From Spirochaetaceae bacterium (GTDB lineage: Bacteria; Spirochaetota; Spirochaetia; Treponematales; Breznakiellaceae): a stretch of 13,374 nt of DNA. The notes beneath the pieces were generated by a model. The model saw nothing but the letters and a program-made list of their open reading frames with translations, made no database searches and had not been told where the DNA came from. The stretch covers positions 1 to 13,374 of the forward strand of contig JAISLM010000116.1 of assembly GCA_031290855.1 (NCBI GenBank). Reading direction: 5' to 3'. A program made the translations under genes and the position numbers. This document shows positions 6,396 through 13,301 of this stretch, in pieces (within the stretch, counting starts at the first letter, position 1; the number at the start of each line of letters is the position of its first letter).

Positions 6396-7330
6396 GTCTT
6401 GCCCTTCTCTATAGTGACGGTTTTGATGATCGTATAATCGCTGAGCTGTATGCGGATGTCGTGTACGCCGGGATCAATGGCGAGCGGCGAGGCAGTCCGC
6501 ATCACGGACGTGTTGTCAATGAATATACGCGCCAGCGCCGGCGCTTCAAAGATAACGAGCGGGGTTAAGTCTTGCAGCGTGACGGAAAGATTCAGCGTCT
6601 TGCCGCGTTCTATCACAAAACGGCGGTTTTCGGTGCGGTAGTCCGAGGAAAGCAGCGTCAGGGTATGCTCCCCCTCCCTGACCAGGGCTTCCTCTCCGGG
6701 ATTTTCGACAAGATGATCGTCAATAAGCATCGTGTAGTTTCCGTTAGGCAGGAATTCGGGACGGTGCACGTTGACGAGCAAGGCCCCCTCGTCGCTGAAT
6801 ATCGGTTTGACGTTAAACTGAAAGCGCATCGTTTCTATTTCCCTGTTCCAGCCCTTCACTATCGGCGTCAGCCTGAAAAGAAGCGGAAAGCTTTCCGGCA
6901 GGATCGGCGATTTGAGCAGCGTAAGGTAGGGCGTGCCGCGCAAGCCGTGCCGGACGCGCAACGGTATCTGGTAGACGGTTTGTATTTTGTCGGGAATCGG
7001 ATCGAATATGACGGGCGTACATTCAATTTCGGCGGGGCTTGTGAGGGGGGCGCTGTCCAGGTTTGAGTATAGCCCGAAGGCTATGCTTCCCTGATAAGGC
7101 AGCCATGTTTGCGGCGCGGTAAATTCCAGTTCCACCCCGCGTATGAACCGCAAGTCATGCTGAAGGAAGATCAGTACGGAATCGTTATATGCAAGTGAAA
7201 CCGAAACGCCGGCGGGCATATCGCTGTTCACTTCGATTCTGTCTTTGATAAGAACGCGGACCTTTTCGGCGTACAGCGCCGAATTCAGCAGAAATAACAC
7301 AAAAAACGCGCAGATTTTGATATTTTTCAT
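6350..7330 (-). CDS. Exported PEGA-domain protein
   Basis: This 326-residue protein has a clear signal peptide (MKNIKICAFFVLFLLNSALYA, predicted cut after Ala21, no lipobox cysteine), so it should be periplasmic or surface-located. Two PEGA-like beta modules are visible at about 183-252 (from LLVNV to the end of GKTLNLSVTL) and 257-320 (from PLVIFEAPALARIFIDN through GVHDIRIQLSDY to GKTYRVAFIVD). PEGA modules are common in envelope proteins. The middle part (30-180) is beta-rich and not recognised. It lies 19 bases downstream of the M23 peptidase gene on the same strand, so the two are probably co-transcribed. Its last 46 bases overlap the end of nifB on the other strand. No strong ribosome site is visible. 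Confidence 0.78.
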   Translation of the reverse strand: MKNIKICAFFVLFLLNSALYAEKVRVLIKDRIEVNSDMPAGVSVSLAYNDSVLIFLQHDLRFIRGVELEFTAPQTWLPYQGSIAFGLYSNLDSAPLTSPAEIECTPVIFDPIPDKIQTVYQIPLRVRHGLRGTPYLTLLKSPILPESFPLLFRLTPIVKGWNREIETMRFQFNVKPIFSDEGALLVNVHRPEFLPNGNYTMLIDDHLVENPGEEALVREGEHTLTLLSSDYRTENRRFVIERGKTLNLSVTLQDLTPLVIFEAPALARIFIDNTSVMRTASPLAIDPGVHDIRIQLSDYTIIKTVTIEKGKTYRVAFIVDMQVSEE

Positions 7331-7349
7331 CTACCGTTTGCCTCGCCCA

Positions 7350-8372
7350 CTACTCCGTTTGCCCCTTTACCCCGCCCAGCAGTCTGACCGGGTCCTGGGC
7401 CCTGCCGTTTTGCCGAAGTTCAAAATGAAGATGAGGCCCTGTCGACAAACCGGTAGAACCGACCCGCCCTATCAGTATGCCCGCTTTTACCTTGCTCCGC
7501 AAGCCCGTGTTTATGCTGGAAAGGTGGCCGTACAGACTGGTCCACCCCCCCTCATGCTCGATCACGACATACTTTCCGTAAACGGAATTTTCGGACGTTT
7601 CGATCACCGTCCCGTCCCTGGCGGCGTAAACATCCGTCCCGGCGGGCGCGGCAAGATCGAGGCCGTTGTGGGTGGAAAGCCGTCCGCTTATCGGGCTTAT
7701 CCGCCGTCCGAAAGCGCTTGTCAGCGTGAATTTCTGTAAAGGAAAACGGAAAACACCGGGATTGAGGAAGAAAGCCCTTTCATTCGGGGTGAAGGTGTCG
7801 CCGGGGATGAATCTGTAGCGCCGCTTTTCTCCCGGCAGGTTTACCACGATGGACGCGCCCGCGTTGCCGCCCCTGCCGGACAGTATCAGCTTTTCAAGGT
7901 CGCTTCCCGCTTCTTCAGGTATAAAGATACCCGGCATCGTGGGCAGTATCAGCGTGTCGCCGGGAAAAGACGGTATGCGGGACAGCCGGTTCAGCGTGGC
8001 TATCGCGTCGTAAGGGATGTTACACCGGGCGGCAATCCGCAGGAAATCGTCTTCCGCGCCGGGCGTGTAAGCGTAAAGGATCAATCCGCGCGCCAACTCT
8101 TCGGCGGCGGCGTCCCCCCGCCTGGAAAACACCGCCCTGCGTCCCAGCGCCACGTCGGCGGAAAACTGTTTGAACATCACGTCCCGCGTATCAAGGCGCC
8201 CGATCAACGGCAGCGCCCCCGCCGTTTCTTCGTCAGGAACGACGCGGACCGGAACAAGGAACAGGATCGCGAACAAACACACGACAAACTTTAAATAAGA
8301 TTTAAGTCTTTTTGCGGAAGAACTATCTGTGAAACAAAAAATTTTAATGAAGCAAGAAAAAGGGCGGCGCAC
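7350..8372 (-). CDS. M23 (LytM-type) peptidase with LysM-like domain
   Basis: This envelope metallopeptidase is predicted to cut peptidoglycan cross-bridges. The LytM domain near 212-332 has all zinc and catalytic residues: THNGLDLAAP (His235, Asp239), YGHLSS (His283) and GPHLHFEL (His314, His316). A LysM-like, wall-binding module lies at about 98-145 (ILYAYTPGAEDDFLRIAARC through LNRL to FPGDTLILP). A hydrophobic signal or anchor segment follows KRLKSYLKF (residues 30-45). The start is uncertain. The frame is open to beyond the upstream ferredoxin gene, and neither GTG 8372 (used for numbering) nor ATG 8438 has a good ribosome site. It is followed by the PEGA gene. Confidence 0.85.
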   Translation of the reverse strand: MRRPFSCFIKIFCFTDSSSAKRLKSYLKFVVCLFAILFLVPVRVVPDEETAGALPLIGRLDTRDVMFKQFSADVALGRRAVFSRRGDAAAEELARGLILYAYTPGAEDDFLRIAARCNIPYDAIATLNRLSRIPSFPGDTLILPTMPGIFIPEEAGSDLEKLILSGRGGNAGASIVVNLPGEKRRYRFIPGDTFTPNERAFFLNPGVFRFPLQKFTLTSAFGRRISPISGRLSTHNGLDLAAPAGTDVYAARDGTVIETSENSVYGKYVVIEHEGGWTSLYGHLSSINTGLRSKVKAGILIGRVGSTGLSTGPHLHFELRQNGRAQDPVRLLGGVKGQTE

Positions 8373-8482
8373 TACGGCGTGAAACAGGCCCGTCGACCGT
8401 CCCGCGGGCCGGACACCGGAGAGCCTCCTAACTAACATCCCGCCGCCGTAAACATACCCGTGGAACCGCCCGCGACTAAAGA

Positions 8483-8502
8483 GCCGGGGCACAAGCCCCG
8501 GC
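8483..8502 (-). terminator. Terminator after ferredoxin gene
   Basis: GCCGGGGC-ACAA-GCCCCGGC is a perfect 8-bp GC stem with a tetraloop, 9 bases past the ferredoxin stop. On the minus strand it is followed by TCTTTAG, a short and imperfect U-tract. This would separate the ferredoxin transcript from the M23 gene. Confidence 0.6.
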
Positions 8503-8511
8503 CCCTGGTCG

Positions 8512-8682
8512 TTAAACCTCTTTGATTGCTTCCGTTGGGCAGGAATCCACGCAAGTACCGCAGTCGGCGCACTTGTCAGGATCGATCCAGCGGATACCGT
8601 CCTTCTCGGAAATAGCTTCCGATGGACAGTCGTCTTCACAAGTGCCGCAATTAACACACTCGTCAGTAACTTTGTAAGCCAT
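8512..8682 (-). CDS. 2[4Fe-4S] ferredoxin
   Basis: This 56-residue clostridial-type ferredoxin starts MAYKVTDECVNCGTCEDDCP. It has two CxxCxxCxxxCP motifs, Cys9/12/15/19 and Cys38/41/44/48, each binding one [4Fe-4S] cluster. The tail is TEAIKEV. It is a small, acidic, low-potential cytoplasmic electron carrier, the type used by pyruvate:ferredoxin oxidoreductase, hydrogenases and nitrogenase. GAGAGGTG at 8688-8695 is the ribosome site, a near-consensus promoter lies at 8713-8741, and a hairpin follows the stop, so it is probably monocistronic. The M23 frame is open across this region on the same strand, but the cysteine spacing leaves little doubt that this is the real gene. Confidence 0.95.
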   Translation of the reverse strand: MAYKVTDECVNCGTCEDDCPSEAISEKDGIRWIDPDKCADCGTCVDSCPTEAIKEV

Positions 8683-8712
8683 AAAACACCTCTCAATATA
8701 AAGATTTTAAAA

Positions 8713-8741
8713 ATTATACAGTCAGACCAAAGAAAATTCAA
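8713..8741 (-). promoter_or_regulatory. Promoter of ferredoxin gene
   Basis: On the minus strand, TTGAAT (8741-8736) and a consensus TATAAT (8718-8713) are separated by 17 bases, about 30 bases upstream of the ferredoxin ATG. It is divergent from the metN promoter, with 45 bases between the two -35 boxes. Confidence 0.75.
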
Positions 8742-8786
8742 GCGAAATGAACGCGGACTATCCCCCGCCATTTCATATTAAACACA

Positions 8787-8815
8787 TTGACATACTAATA
8801 TAAGTCTTCTATATT
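8787..8815 (+). promoter_or_regulatory. Promoter of metNIQ
   Basis: A consensus TTGACA (8787-8792), 17-base spacer and TATATT (8810-8815). Initiation near 8822 leaves a leader of under 30 bases, too short for a SAM riboswitch or T-box. A TTG start at 8814 is excluded because it would lie upstream of the transcript start. Confidence 0.7.
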
Positions 8816-8849
8816 GAAACGGGATAGCGATATGAGGTATTGTTTTTTT

Positions 8850-9569
8850 ATGATTAGGCTTAAGGGGCTTACGAAGCGTTATGCGGGTCTGGAGGCTGTG
8901 GCGGACGCGGACCTTACGATAAACGACGGCTGTATCTTTGGCATAATCGGCAGGAGCGGCGCGGGTAAGTCCACACTTCTGCGTATGATGAGCCTTTTGG
9001 AGCGGCCTGACAGCGGGGAACTTTACTACGGGGGCGAGCGGGTCGATACGCTTAAAGGCACGGCGCTTTTGATGCGGCGGCGGCAGATGGGGATGATCTT
9101 TCAGAACTTCAACCTTTTCTCATCGCGTAACGTGACGGGCAACATAGCTTACCCGCTCGAAATCGCCGGTTTTAGCAGAAAGGAGATCGATTCCCGTGTC
9201 GAAGAACTGCTCTACATGGTGCAGATCAGCGACAAGGCTGCCTCGCGCCTGCGCGAACTGTCCGGCGGGCAGAAACAGCGCGTGGCGATAGCGCGCGCCC
9301 TAGCCCCGCGCCCCCGTGTGCTGTTCTGCGACGAGGCGACGAGCGCCCTCGACCCGCAGACCACCAGATCGATCCTGTCCCTGATCCGCGATCTACAGAG
9401 CCAACTCCGCATCACCGTGATCCTGGTCACCCATCAGATGGAAGTTATCCGGTCAATCTGCCAGGATGTTGCGGTAATGGACGGCGGACGGATCGTAGAG
9501 ACGGGAACGGTCGCGTCCGTCTTTGACGATCCGAAAACGGACGCGGCAAAAAATCTGGTAAAAGGGTAA
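8850..9569 (+). CDS. metN: Methionine ABC importer ATP-binding subunit
   Basis: This 239-residue ABC ATPase powers methionine uptake with MetI and MetQ. It shows Walker A GRSGAGKST (34-42), Q-loop IFQNF (Gln85), signature LSGGQKQR (137-144), Walker B VLFCDEATSALD (Asp161, Glu162) and switch His195 in VTHQ. It ends at residue 239, whereas E. coli MetN has about 100 further residues forming the NIL domain, which binds methionine and inhibits transport. That domain is missing here. ATG 8850 gives the usual 'MIRLxxLTKRY' start and has GAGG at 8834-8837; ATG 8832 in the same frame is the alternative. It is the first gene of the operon, with metI beginning 3 bases after its stop. Confidence 0.92.
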   Translation: MIRLKGLTKRYAGLEAVADADLTINDGCIFGIIGRSGAGKSTLLRMMSLLERPDSGELYYGGERVDTLKGTALLMRRRQMGMIFQNFNLFSSRNVTGNIAYPLEIAGFSRKEIDSRVEELLYMVQISDKAASRLRELSGGQKQRVAIARALAPRPRVLFCDEATSALDPQTTRSILSLIRDLQSQLRITVILVTHQMEVIRSICQDVAVMDGGRIVETGTVASVFDDPKTDAAKNLVKG

Positions 9570-9572
9570 CGA

Positions 9573-10226
9573 ATGCAGGACATAATCGCGCTGCTGCCAA
9601 AATGTACGGCGCAAACCTTATACATGACGCTTGTCTCCACGCTGTTTGCCTGTATCATGGGCTTTCCGCTTGGTATCGTGCTGTACGGCGCCTCGCCCGC
9701 CGGCCTTAGTCCGCGCCGCATCCTGTACAACGTGCTGTCCCGTCTGGTAAACGTGCTGCGTTCTTTCCCGTTCATCATCCTGATGGTGCTGGTGATGCCG
9801 CTTTCCAGGCTGATCATCCATACCAGCATCGGCCCCACAGCGGTTATCATACCGCTGGCGATAGCGGCGGCTCCCTTCGTTGCGCGCATCACAGAGTCCG
9901 CTTTGCAGGAGGTTGACAGCGGCGTGATCATGGCGGCGCACGCTATGGGATCGACGAACGCGCAGATCGTATGGAAGGTGCTGGTGCCGGAAGCCCTGCC
10001 CGCCCTCGTTTCCGGGCTGGCGCTCACGATAATCACGGTCATCGGCTATTCCGCGATGGCCGGCGCGATAGGCGGCGAGGGACTGGGCGACATGGCGATA
10101 CGCTACGGCTACTACCGTTTCCGCATGGAGGTAACGCTTGCCGCCGTGATAGTGATCCTCGTGCTGGTAGAACTCTTTCAGGCCGCCGGCACGCTGATCA
10201 CCCGGCGTCTGCTCTCGAAACGCTAG
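9573..10226 (+). CDS. metI: Methionine ABC importer permease subunit
   Basis: This 217-residue inner-membrane permease has about five hydrophobic helices. The first spans residues 14-38, and others lie at about 62-83, 86-104, 144-166 and 187-209. The coupling helix that contacts the ATPase is the EAA loop MAAHAMGSTNAQIVWKVLVP (120-139), with the conserved Gly126 and Pro139. AMAGAIGGEGLGDMAIRYGY (161-180) is typical of MetI. Its length matches the family (E. coli MetI is 217 residues). The ATG is 3 bases past the metN stop and AAAGGG lies just inside the end of metN, so translation is probably coupled. Confidence 0.93.
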   Translation: MQDIIALLPKCTAQTLYMTLVSTLFACIMGFPLGIVLYGASPAGLSPRRILYNVLSRLVNVLRSFPFIILMVLVMPLSRLIIHTSIGPTAVIIPLAIAAAPFVARITESALQEVDSGVIMAAHAMGSTNAQIVWKVLVPEALPALVSGLALTIITVIGYSAMAGAIGGEGLGDMAIRYGYYRFRMEVTLAAVIVILVLVELFQAAGTLITRRLLSKR

Positions 10227-10263
10227 CGCCCGCTAAAACGGCAGGGCCGGTTAAATTTGTAGG

Positions 10264-10283
10264 TAACCCTCGTATGGGGGTTA
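10264..10283 (+). promoter_or_regulatory. metI-metQ intercistronic hairpin
   Basis: TAACCCTC-GTAT-GGGGGTTA forms an 8-bp stem with one G-U pair, lying in the only sizeable gap (90 bases) of the operon. It is followed by A-rich sequence rather than T, so it is not a simple terminator. It may protect the metQ mRNA 5' end and raise the level of the binding protein over the transporter core. Confidence 0.4.
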
Positions 10284-10316
10284 AAAATAAAAATAATTCT
10301 ATATTTAGGAGGAATT

Positions 10317-11126
10317 ATGAAAAGAATTACCATTGCGGCACTGGCCTTCGTGCTGGCAGTCGCTTCCGCCCTTCCCGTCATCGCAAAAGGGGAAAAAGAG
10401 CCCAAGGCCGCGGTGCTGAAAATCGGCGCGACGCCGGTACCGCACGCAGAAATGCTGGCCGAGCTTGTGGACGATCTTGCCTCCCGCGGGATCAAACTTG
10501 AGATAATCGAGTTTACCGACTATGTGACGCCGAATACGGCGCTGATTTCAGGCGACATTGACGCCAACTTCTTTCAGCACATACCGTACCTGCAGTCCAA
10601 TGACGAGTGGACCACCCGCCTTGTCAGCGCCTTCGGCGTACACATCGAGCCTTTCGGCCTGTACTCCGACAAGTACGACAGCATTGACGCGCTTCCTTCG
10701 GGCGCTACGATAGCTATACCTAACGACCCCAGCAACGGCGGCAGAGCCTTGCTGCTGCTCCAGGACAACGGACTGATAACGCTGAAACCGGACGCGGGGC
10801 TTGAGGCTACCGAACTCGACATCGTATCAAACCCGAAGAACATCAAATTCCGCGCGATCGAGGCGGCCCAGCTCCCCCGAAGCCTGCAAGACGTTGACGC
10901 GGCCTGCATAAACGGGAACTACGCCCTCGACGCCGGCCTCAGCCCGGTAGACGATTCTATCGTCATCGAGGACGCCGACTCCCCTTATGTCAACATCGTC
11001 GTCGTGCGGAAAGGTATGGAGACCGACCCGCGAATCCTGGCTCTGCGTGACGCGCTCACCTCCGCCGAAATCAGGGATTTTATCAGCGGCAAATGGCAAG
11101 ACGGCAGCGTAGTAGCAATATTCTAG
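10317..11126 (+). CDS. metQ: Methionine-binding protein of the ABC importer
   Basis: This 269-residue substrate-binding protein of the NlpA/MetQ family delivers methionine to MetNI. Family motifs are KIGATPVPHAEML (35-47), DANFFQHIPYL (82-92), IPNDPSNGGRALLLLQ (134-149), CINGNYALDAGL (197-208) and SPYVNIVVVR (222-231). The start is firm, with AGGAGG at 10307-10312. The signal sequence MKRITIAALAFVLAVASALP is followed by VIAKGEKEPK, with no cysteine, so there is no lipobox. Unlike most MetQ proteins, which are lipoproteins, this one looks as if it would be released by signal peptidase I after Ala23 or stay tethered by an uncut helix. It is the third gene of metNIQ and is probably the most strongly translated. 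Confidence 0.92.
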   Translation: MKRITIAALAFVLAVASALPVIAKGEKEPKAAVLKIGATPVPHAEMLAELVDDLASRGIKLEIIEFTDYVTPNTALISGDIDANFFQHIPYLQSNDEWTTRLVSAFGVHIEPFGLYSDKYDSIDALPSGATIAIPNDPSNGGRALLLLQDNGLITLKPDAGLEATELDIVSNPKNIKFRAIEAAQLPRSLQDVDAACINGNYALDAGLSPVDDSIVIEDADSPYVNIVVVRKGMETDPRILALRDALTSAEIRDFISGKWQDGSVVAIF

Positions 11127-11127
11127 G

Positions 11128-11142
11128 CCCGCCGGCGGGTTT
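11128..11142 (+). terminator. Possible weak terminator after metQ
   Basis: CCCGCCGGCGGG followed by TTT begins 2 bases after the metQ stop. The stem can only be CCCG/CGGG with a four-base loop and the T-run is three bases, so termination would be weak. Confidence 0.3.
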
Positions 11143-11162
11143 CATCCAAGGCGGTCAAAGTA

Positions 11163-11199
11163 AAAACGGCGGCAGGCTAACGACAGAGTTTCTGCCGCC
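11163..11199 (-). terminator. Terminator-like hairpin facing the minus strand
   Basis: On the minus strand GGCGGCAG and CTGCCGCC (11199-11192 and 11175-11168) form an 8-bp perfect stem around a 16-base loop, followed at once by GTTTTTAC. This has the form of an intrinsic terminator, but no minus-strand gene is recognised upstream before 11793. Confidence 0.45.
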
Positions 11200-11624
11200 C
11201 GCACACGCATTGCGACCGGTATGACAAGAGCGTTTGGTTTTAAATGCAGCCCATCCCACAAACCCTCCCCTAAAGTTTTCGTGAACGACCAAAAAATTTC
11301 ACGAATGCCAGAAAATGAGCCTTCGCACGGCAAGCTCTAAACTTGACCCGCAAAATTTTACCTTATGAAAAGCTCCCCGCCTCTGCCGCCTCCGGCGCGC
11401 CTTGTAATAATTCTGCTCATCTCATGCCGGCCCCCTTGTCTTTCGCCTTACGTCAATCGGCTCAACGGACTTTCGTACGCCATGTCCAAAAACTCTTTTC
11501 CCAGGGCAATAACCCGTGCGCACACCGGCCAGGGCCGCTCCCGGTTCCCGTATCCTGCTGTGGACCGCCTGTAGTTCACCAATAGTTCCGGCTGTTTACG
11601 ACGGTTTGGCGGCCCGAATAAGGG

Positions 11625-11769
11625 CTTTGCGTAGCAAAGGCCAGGGCCGACAAACTGTGGGTGTAGTGACCGTGGGAATGTTCCCCAGCTACGCTGGGGC
11701 GCGTAGCGGAATGACCTAGCCGTTGCGGAGGCCGAGCCGCTACTGGCGGCGTCCCCAGCGGAACTGGGG
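11625..11769. repeat. Cluster of three short hairpins
   Basis: CTTTGC-GTA-GCAAAG lies at 11625-11639 and CCCCAGC-TAC-GCTGGGG at 11683-11699. CCCCAG-CGGAA-CTGGGG follows at 11753-11769. The last two share the arms CCCCAG/CTGGGG and the flank GCGCG after the right arm, so they are likely copies of one element 70 bp apart. Confidence 0.55.
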
Positions 11770-11792
11770 CGCGCATTGCATTATTTTTACTT

Positions 11793-12215
11793 TTACTGTG
11801 TGCTTTGATCAGGATCTTCAATTAAAGTGTAGACGGAAACAATACTCGTCACAACGGTAGTCTCCCCAACCATGCTTACAGAACTGCCGGTACCCCTAAC
11901 AGTTTCACCTGAATCCATAATACATTTAATCATATAATTTGTTCCCTGATAATTAACGGTAATTAGATCAACTTGGATTGCCAGAAAAGAGGCTGATTTT
12001 AGTCCGGAAAATTTGTTTCCCAAACCTGATATAAGTGCGCCTGCTGTAATCCCGCCTTCTCGCGAACGAACTAATTCAGAAGCAGCTTCATAAATTATTT
12101 TTGTAGTTTCTGTTTCCGTCTGAATGTATTTTGTTGTTGAACATCCAGCCAGCACAAACCCGCATAACAGTACCATTACCGTCATTTCCGAGAAAATTCT
12201 TTTGTCGAACTTCAT
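11793..12215 (-). CDS. Small lipoprotein, function unknown
   Basis: This 140-residue protein has a lipoprotein signal. A basic start MKFDKR is followed by a hydrophobic core and the lipobox LAGC, so Cys25 should be lipidated after signal peptidase II cleavage. The mature part starts CSTTKYIQTETETTKIIYEA and ends with a beta-like segment (SMVGETTVVTSIVSVYTLIEDP). I do not recognise a family. GGGAG at 12223-12227, 7 bases from ATG, supports the start. The gene is clearly richer in A+T than the met and lysA genes, and is flanked by hairpin-rich spacer and an AT-rich inverted-repeat element, which hints at acquisition by transfer. Ser-Thr-Thr after the Cys suggests membrane release rather than inner-membrane retention. 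Confidence 0.75.
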   Translation of the reverse strand: MKFDKRIFSEMTVMVLLCGFVLAGCSTTKYIQTETETTKIIYEAASELVRSREGGITAGALISGLGNKFSGLKSASFLAIQVDLITVNYQGTNYMIKCIMDSGETVRGTGSSVSMVGETTVVTSIVSVYTLIEDPDQSTQ

Positions 12216-12275
12216 AATAAAACTCCCTTCGGCCTTCCTTAAGCCGTGCGGTCATTCCCGCCGTATTAAGATATA

Positions 12276-12315
12276 AACGACATAATCCATGTCGTTGTTT
12301 TAACCACAAATGTGG
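12276..12315. promoter_or_regulatory. Two dyads upstream of the lipoprotein gene
   Basis: AACGACAT-AATCC-ATGTCGTT (12276-12296, perfect 8-bp arms) and CCACA-AA-TGTGG (12304-12315) lie 60-100 bases upstream of the lipoprotein ATG, where its promoter would be. They may be operators; no confident -35/-10 pair was found. Confidence 0.3.
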
Positions 12316-12332
12316 GCAAAAACCATATTTAA

Positions 12333-12462
12333 ATAACTCATGTTACGCGGAGAGTATTTTATAGATAAAAATATTCTAAAATTTGTGTCAAATTTACCCG
12401 CGTTTACCCCTTTTTTGATGAATTTTTGGTATCATTTAATAGCTCGCGGTAACATGAGTTAT
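12333..12462. repeat. 130-bp AT-rich element with 14-bp terminal inverted repeats
   Basis: ATAACTCATGTTAC (12333-12346) and its exact reverse complement GTAACATGAGTTAT (12449-12462) enclose 102 bases of AT-rich sequence with no ORF. Both arms are followed inward by CG-rich GCGGAG / CGCGAG. The form is that of a small non-autonomous element, but no clear target duplication is visible. Confidence 0.5.
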
Positions 12463-12493
12463 ATACCAATTTAGAACTATAAAATTAAGTCTT

Positions 12494-12967
12494 TTATTGA
12501 ATTCTTTGAATATTTTTTCCTCCATTGCACATAACGCCATTTGTACGCAATACTGCGCGTACTATAGCCGAACATATCCTCAGCCTGAGTGAAGCCTTAC
12601 GCCCAGACCGTGTTTCACGCCTTAATTGAATGTGCCATCCGCGCCGCGGGCGGGAAGGACGGTTTTCTAAAAGATTTCCCGTTACCTTCTGTACAGTGCC
12701 GTCCGCGGCCGCAGCATACACGCCCGCTTTCGGTTTTTTTCCGGCTTTATTGGGCCCTCGGCCCGCGATGCTGAACGTTCCGCCGGGGAGGACGCCATGC
12801 GCGCCTTCGATACGGGTAAGGCGGTTGGGGGATGGTTTTACGCGCGTATGGTATAAAACACCGTTTACCGAATTGATGACAGCTATTGGGAAATATTTAA
12901 GATGATGATTAATGAGTAATAAAAAATTAAGAAGCCGGATGGAAACTAAAGCTAAACATTTAAAAAT
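12494..12967 (-). other. Open frame downstream of the poly-C tract, out of phase with its start
   Basis: On the minus strand, immediately after the C-tract, a frame runs 157 codons without a stop (IFKCLALVSIRLLNF... to ...NIQRIQ, stop 12494-12496). It is one base out of phase with the well-supported start at 13097. With 12 or 15 rather than 13 C, the two would join into one protein (200 residues with 12 C). No family is recognised, and the GC-rich part (12600-12840) makes chance open frames more likely. Confidence 0.3.
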
Positions 12968-13097
12968 GGGGGGGGGGGGGTAGCAACTGGTCTTCCATGA
13001 CGGATTTGGTCATCGAAAACAGCGCCGCCTGTGGCGCGGCGTATGCCGTACTGTTAGGGATGCCTAATGGTACGCCGTCAGGCAAGTGAGTTGTCAT
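12960..13097 (-). CDS. Truncated ORF with strong start, ends after 13-C tract
   Basis: ATG 13097 is preceded by GGAGGAACC and, further up, by a near-consensus promoter (13217-13245). The frame reads MTTHLPDGVPLGIPNSTAYA, then APQAALFSMTKSVMEDQLL, then runs into the C-tract and stops as PPPPHF*. This gives 45 residues with no recognised domain. The strength of the expression signals compared with the short product suggests either a phase-variable gene in its OFF state or a decayed gene. Confidence 0.45.
   Translation of the reverse strand: MTTHLPDGVPLGIPNSTAYAAPQAALFSMTKSVMEDQLLPPPPHF
12968..12980. repeat. G13 homopolymer tract (C13 on the minus strand)
   Basis: Thirteen uninterrupted G in a locally AT-rich stretch, lying at codon 40 of the minus-strand ORF that starts at 13097. 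Tracts of this length are prone to slippage in replication and also to sequencing error. Confidence 0.9.
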
Positions 13098-13129
13098 GGT
13101 TCCTCCTTGTTCCGTTTTTCCGCCCCGCC

Positions 13130-13185
13130 GTCCGTAACGGACAATGGGTCTATCAATCTAAAAACCCTGACAAGCAAGGCTTGTC
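13130..13185. repeat. Leader hairpins of the 13097 ORF
   Basis: GTCCG-TAA-CGGAC (13130-13142) and GACAAGC-AAG-GCTTGTC (13169-13185) are perfect short hairpins between the promoter and the ribosome site of the minus-strand ORF. They belong to the same three-base-loop class seen at the left end of the window. Confidence 0.45.
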
Positions 13186-13216
13186 TCCCAAAAACTAAAG
13201 CTTTGGAACAGATATT

Positions 13217-13245
13217 ATAATAACGTGACTTGGGGAGAGAGTCAA
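13217..13245 (-). promoter_or_regulatory. Promoter of the poly-C-interrupted ORF
   Basis: On the minus strand TTGACT (13245-13240) and TATTAT (13222-13217) are 17 bases apart. The leader to ATG 13097 would be about 113 bases. Confidence 0.6.
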
Positions 13246-13301
13246 GCTGATAATGCAGGGCCAGCGCATATAAAAAAACCGTGAAAGGAGCTAGACTTGA
13301 G

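Larger units (their letters stand above)
11127..11792. other. Gene-free, hairpin-rich spacer
   Basis: No credible gene is seen; the short frames lack ribosome sites and motifs. The spacer contains a possible metQ terminator (11128-11139), a terminator-like hairpin facing the minus strand (11168-11199) and an inverted repeat TTCGTGAA/TTCACGAA (11278-11285, 11298-11305). It also contains three hairpins of the GC-N3-GC type or similar (11625-11639, 11683-11699, 11753-11769). Confidence 0.5.

Noticed and set aside
8373..8771. N-terminal extension of the M23 peptidase across the ferredoxin gene
   Set aside because: The same-strand ferredoxin in another frame has eight correctly spaced cysteines, promoter, ribosome site and terminator; the extension has no family similarity.
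8814..8849. TTG 8814 as metN start
   Set aside because: It falls in the -10 box; transcription would begin downstream of it.
11343..11585. Short plus-strand frames in the met-lipoprotein spacer
   Set aside because: No ribosome site, no motif, two overlapping frames equally open; looks non-coding.
12589..12905. Plus-strand frames of 61 and 91 residues
   Set aside because: No ribosome site or family motif; they are the complement of the GC-rich part of the minus-strand open frame.
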